7,700 nucleotides of DNA from Longimicrobium sp. (GTDB taxonomy: Bacteria; Gemmatimonadota; Gemmatimonadetes; Longimicrobiales; Longimicrobiaceae): the NCBI GenBank assembly GCA_030446945.1, contig JAUJMI010000160.1:1-7700 (forward strand). The letters run 5' to 3'. Position 1 is the stretch's first letter. Each line of letters opens with the position of its first letter. Positions 5,581 through 7,700 of the stretch are shown piece by piece. A program made the translations under genes and the position numbers. Under the pieces are notes generated by a model that saw only the letters and a list, made by a program, of their open reading frames with translations, was not told the origin of the DNA and ran no database searches.

Positions 5581-5690
5581 CTCGTAGGGGCAGGCCTGCG
5601 TGTACCTGCGTGTCTGCCCGCGCCTTCCCCCACCCCGACCGCCGCCCCCCGCCCCGACATCTCGCAGGGGCAGAGCTGTGTCTGCGCCCC
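5581..5690 (+). repeat. Two-copy hairpin-forming repeat
   Basis: Copy A (5581-5619) and copy B (5661-5690) both begin CTCG-Y-AGGGGCAG and continue with a CTG-Y-GTGT-like core and a closing CTGC(G)CC. Their starts are exactly 80 bases apart. Each folds on itself: GGGCAG with CTGCCC in copy A, GGGGCAG with CTGCGCCCC (one bulge) in copy B. Copy A also holds a tandem 10-mer, CCTGCGTGTA then CCTGCGTGTC (5595-5614). The form suggests members of a dispersed intergenic repeat family. Confidence 0.5.
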
Positions 5691-5702
5691 CTCCTCCGCA
5701 AC

Positions 5703-5787
5703 GCCCCCCACCCTCCGCGCGGATGCATGCGCACGCCCTCCCCCAGGTGGTCATTGGGGGAGGCGCAGCGAGGTGACGGTGGGGGGC
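5703..5787. repeat. Nested inverted repeat downstream of the minus-strand lipoprotein gene
   Basis: The outer arms GCCCCCCACC (5703-5712) and GGTGGGGGGC (5778-5787) are perfect 10-bp complements. Inside lies a 9-bp hairpin, CCTCCCCCA (5737-5745) with TGGGGGAGG (5755-5763), loop 9. On the minus strand these begin 6 bases after the stop of the DUF4249-like gene, so the structure may end or protect its transcript. There is no U tract. Confidence 0.5.
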
Positions 5788-5792
5788 CCGCC

Positions 5793-6773
5793 TCACCTCA
5801 GACACCGCGCGATCCCCGTCCTGCTGCTGACATCATCCGGCTGTACGCGGATGCGCACGTACAAAGGGACCAGCGACCCGAACACCCCCACCCCGTCGCC
5901 GCTGACGCTGGAGATGCGCACCGGGCCGGACGGGTTGAAGCGCCCGCCCCGCACCCCGTTCACGTAGTTACGGTCCGCCGCGGCCACCACCATCTCCGCC
6001 ACCACGCCATCCGGAAAGCCCGATTGCAGCGCCGTCAGCGCGGCGTTGTCGAACCTGAAGCGGTCGAAGACGCCGAACTCGCTGGGAAGGGCGATGGTGG
6101 TGTCGTCTTCGGAGATCGCCAGCCCCACCAGATCCAGCGGGTCCGGAATCTCCGCCTGTATCCCGCCGCGCGCGAGGGCCTGGCGCAGCTCGAAGATGCG
6201 CAGGGGCGCGATGTAGCTCCACGCGCTGTCCGAGCGGGTCCACGTCACCGGGAGGATGCGGCCGGGCGGCAGGGCGCACGACGCGGTACGGCGCGCCTCC
6301 GCACGCGTGGTGAACGGTAGGCCGGCGAGCGCAAAGGCGCCGGGAACGCGCGTCCGCCCCCGGATCACCCGCCCGTCCGGCGTCTCCACGCGCAGCCGGT
6401 ACACGGCGCCGGGGCGCACCCAATGCCCTTCGTCCCCCGACGACAGGTAGCAGGTCGCCTCCACCGATCCGGGTTCCTCCTCGAAGTAGCCGGCGGGGAC
6501 GCGGAAGCACTCCTGGCCGGATTCCTGGAAGGCGATCGCGCGCCCGCCCGCCGTCGTAACGGTGACGCGGGCGCCCGGAACGCCGCGGACATCGCGCCCG
6601 TCCAGCGAGCGGTGCAGGACTACCGCCTGCAGCGGGGTGTCGGTGCGCAGGACCGCCTCCACCGCCACCACCTCCTCGCCCGCGGGGAGGGTGACGTCGG
6701 CCAGCGTGCAGGCGCCCGCCAGCAGGAGCGGCACCAGGCGCAGGCAGGTTGTACCGCGTTCGAAAAGAAGCAA
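5793..6773 (-). CDS. DUF4249-like lipoprotein
   Basis: This is a predicted exported lipoprotein of about 326 residues, of unknown function. A hydrophobic segment CLRLVPLLLAGAC (Cys22 with the chosen start) forms a type II signal peptide. The mature protein begins TLADVTLPAGEEVVAVEAVLRT, then a long beta-rich region with VPGARVTVTTAGG and YRLRVETPDGRVIRG. This layout resembles DUF4249 lipoproteins, which are common in Bacteroidota and often encoded beside TonB-dependent receptors; none is seen here. Several Cys residues may form disulphides (ECFRV, ATCYLS, ASCALP, ARCLR). The start is uncertain: TTG at 6773 gives a normal signal peptide; GTG at 6833 would give a 20-residue longer N-terminus. 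Neither has a good ribosome-binding site. It is divergent from the glycine-zipper gene. The lipoprotein call is strong, the family call moderate. Confidence 0.75.
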   Translation of the reverse strand: MLLFERGTTCLRLVPLLLAGACTLADVTLPAGEEVVAVEAVLRTDTPLQAVVLHRSLDGRDVRGVPGARVTVTTAGGRAIAFQESGQECFRVPAGYFEEEPGSVEATCYLSSGDEGHWVRPGAVYRLRVETPDGRVIRGRTRVPGAFALAGLPFTTRAEARRTASCALPPGRILPVTWTRSDSAWSYIAPLRIFELRQALARGGIQAEIPDPLDLVGLAISEDDTTIALPSEFGVFDRFRFDNAALTALQSGFPDGVVAEMVVAAADRNYVNGVRGGRFNPSGPVRISSVSGDGVGVFGSLVPLYVRIRVQPDDVSSRTGIARCLR

Positions 6774-6863
6774 GTGGAGCCCGGTGTGAAGGGAGCGCGC
6801 GCGCCGTCCGGAGCGGCACGAACCGTACCCCACAGCGATCCGCCGGGCCGCGTGCGCCTGCTA

Positions 6864-6933
6864 CAGTTGCAGAGTTGGCCCGGTCCCTGCAACTGATGGG
6901 GTGCAGAACACAACGGGGCGGGCCGGGTTGCAG
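6864..6933. promoter_or_regulatory. 9-bp inverted repeat plus a third half-site between divergent lipoprotein genes
   Basis: CAGTTGCAG (6864-6872) and CTGCAACTG (6887-6895) are perfect inverted repeats with a 14-base spacer. A further GTTGCAG lies at 6927-6933. The element sits in the 240-base gap between the DUF4249-like and glycine-zipper genes, so it may be an operator serving both, or a transcript hairpin. No T tract follows. The plus-strand stretch at 6941-6965 is the most AT-rich part of the gap and may hold the promoter of the downstream gene, but I cannot place hexamers with confidence. Confidence 0.4.
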
Positions 6934-7013
6934 GAACGTAAGTCTTTGGTTAAATTGGAGTTACGTGAACTGCGCGGGTCGCACGGCACTTGACGAACAT
7001 CAGGAGAGAGCGA

Positions 7014-7589
7014 ATGCGTGTCCTCAAAACAGCACTGGTGGTGTCCGTTCTGGTGGGCGCAGCGGCGTGCGGGCGCGATACGGCGCCGAAGGCCGCCGCT
7101 CCCTCCAGCGACCTGACCTGGCTGGACAGCCTGGGCGTCTCGGACGCCGCGGTGAAGACGGTGGCGCCGGCGGCGGCCTCGCCCACGGAGCTGGGGCTGG
7201 CCGCGAGCGACTCGGCCGCGCCGGTGCTGGCGGCCGCGGCTCCGGCCAGGGCGCCGGAAGCCAAGTCCGCCAAGTCGAGCACGCGCCGCACCAGCGCGCG
7301 CCGCTCGTCTTCCTCCGGCCGGCGCTCCACCGCGCGGAGCTCGGGGAGCTACGGCGGCAGCTCGGGCGGGTACGAGAGCAGCGGCACCTACCGCGCGCCC
7401 ACCGCGGTGGTGAAGCGCAACACGCGCCGTGACGCCGCCATCGGCGCGGGTGCGGGCGCGGTGATCGGGGCGGTGGCGGGCGGGCGCAACCACCGGGTGC
7501 GCGGGGCCGTGATCGGCGCCGTCGCGGGGGGCGCCGCGGGCGCCATCATCGGGCACCACGTGGACAAGAAGACCGTCTACGTTCCGTAA
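7014..7589 (+). CDS. Glycine-zipper (17-kDa antigen-like) lipoprotein
   Basis: This is a 191-residue predicted envelope lipoprotein. The signal peptide MRVLKTALVVSVLVGAAAC ends in a lipidation cysteine (Cys19). A low-complexity Ala/Pro-rich region follows (about 20-85), then a very Ser/Arg-rich stretch (about 86-125) and a Gly/Ser/Tyr segment. The C-terminus has two glycine-zipper helices, AAIGAGAGAVIGAVAGG (141-157) and GAVIGAVAGGAAGAIIG (164-180), separated by a basic turn (RNHRVR). This matches the glycine-zipper 2TM domain of the rickettsial 17-kDa antigen and SlyB-like proteins, which insert in or line the outer membrane. ATG at 7014 has AGGAG 7 bases upstream; a TTG at 6990 in the same frame would put the ribosome-binding site inside the gene. 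The Ser/Arg block is unusual and could bind acidic polymers or peptidoglycan. The exact role is unknown. Confidence 0.9.
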   Translation: MRVLKTALVVSVLVGAAACGRDTAPKAAAPSSDLTWLDSLGVSDAAVKTVAPAAASPTELGLAASDSAAPVLAAAAPARAPEAKSAKSSTRRTSARRSSSSGRRSTARSSGSYGGSSGGYESSGTYRAPTAVVKRNTRRDAAIGAGAGAVIGAVAGGRNHRVRGAVIGAVAGGAAGAIIGHHVDKKTVYVP

Positions 7590-7614
7590 ACCGCGGGTGT
7601 GGACGGAGAGCGGC

Positions 7615-7700
7615 GGGGGGGGGGGCGGCCGGCGCGGCCGGCGGCGGGGTGGGCGCCACGCCCGCGTTGCGGGCGCGGGGGGAGGGGGGGGGTGGGGTGG
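7615..7700 (+). repeat. G-rich low-complexity tract with hairpin and G-quadruplex potential
   Basis: An 11-G run (7615-7625) is followed by GC-rich self-complementary sequence, a perfect 7-bp hairpin CGCCCGC-GTT-GCGGGCG (7659-7675) and a tail of G runs (7677-7700) separated by single A or T bases. The last 30 bases contain at least four runs of three or more G, which fits a G-quadruplex. There is no coding signal. It lies just after the glycine-zipper gene and may affect its transcript end; the window stops here. Confidence 0.6.

Larger units (their letters stand above)
5388..5792. other. Gene-free, C-rich spacer with hairpins and repeats
   Basis: About 400 bases lie between the cupredoxin terminator and the stop of the minus-strand lipoprotein. 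Frames are open in places only because the DNA is GC-rich; none has a ribosome-binding site or a protein-like composition. The plus strand is strongly C-rich. The spacer contains an 8-bp hairpin (5476-5499), two copies of a repeat (5581-5690) and a nested inverted repeat (5703-5787), listed separately. I see no tRNA or recognisable RNA gene. Confidence 0.7.

Noticed and set aside
5581..5690. A CRISPR array.
   Set aside because: Only two imperfect copies of unequal length with one spacer-sized gap, and no cas genes.
5386..5967. Plus-strand frames of 190 codons or more across the spacer.
   Set aside because: Composition is Pro/Arg/Ser-rich low complexity, without a ribosome-binding site, and they run across repeats and into the antisense of the lipoprotein gene.

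Overview
The window is very GC-rich, with dense genes, frequent GTG starts and several envelope lipoproteins. It looks like an environmental Gram-negative bacterium. A Gemmatimonadota/Longimicrobium-like host is my best guess from composition and gene style, but no rRNA or marker gene confirms it. No tRNA, rRNA, CRISPR array or insertion sequence was seen.

Layout. From 1 to 4602 every gene is on the minus strand. In transcription order they are: an SCP2-like sterol-carrier-domain protein (4183-4602), a CorA-type divalent-cation channel (3036-4145), a GNAT acetyltransferase overlapping CorA by 4 bases (2560-3039), two tandem MNT/HEPN pairs (2477 down to 1222), and a class III PLP aminotransferase that runs off the left edge (1-1225). 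From 4603 to 4827 lies a divergent intergenic region with repeated short motifs. It leads to a plus-strand cupredoxin lipoprotein (4828-5328) closed by a textbook intrinsic terminator (5352-5387). About 400 bases without a gene follow (5388-5792), carrying hairpins and a two-copy repeat. Next come a minus-strand DUF4249-like lipoprotein (5793-6773), a divergent promoter region with a 9-bp inverted repeat, and a plus-strand glycine-zipper lipoprotein (7014-7589). The right edge is an extremely G-rich tract.

The most interesting region is 1222-2477. It holds two back-to-back MNT (minimal nucleotidyltransferase antitoxin) and HEPN (ribonuclease toxin) pairs. Both MNT genes look intact, with all three catalytic aspartates. 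Both HEPN genes look damaged: the first lacks about 35 N-terminal residues, although a good ribosome-binding site and ATG from the lost start remain. The second is frameshifted near its C-terminus, with the missing tail readable in the next frame, and has His where the conserved (AMPylatable) Tyr of RX4HXY should be. I infer a decayed or detoxified toxin-antitoxin array now acting as leader to the aminotransferase gene, whose GTG start overlaps the stop of the HEPN tail. MNT/HEPN is a known family, so the novelty is in the state and arrangement of the array.

The right half is an envelope neighbourhood: three lipoproteins with type II signal peptides, two of them in divergent orientation around a shared regulatory region.
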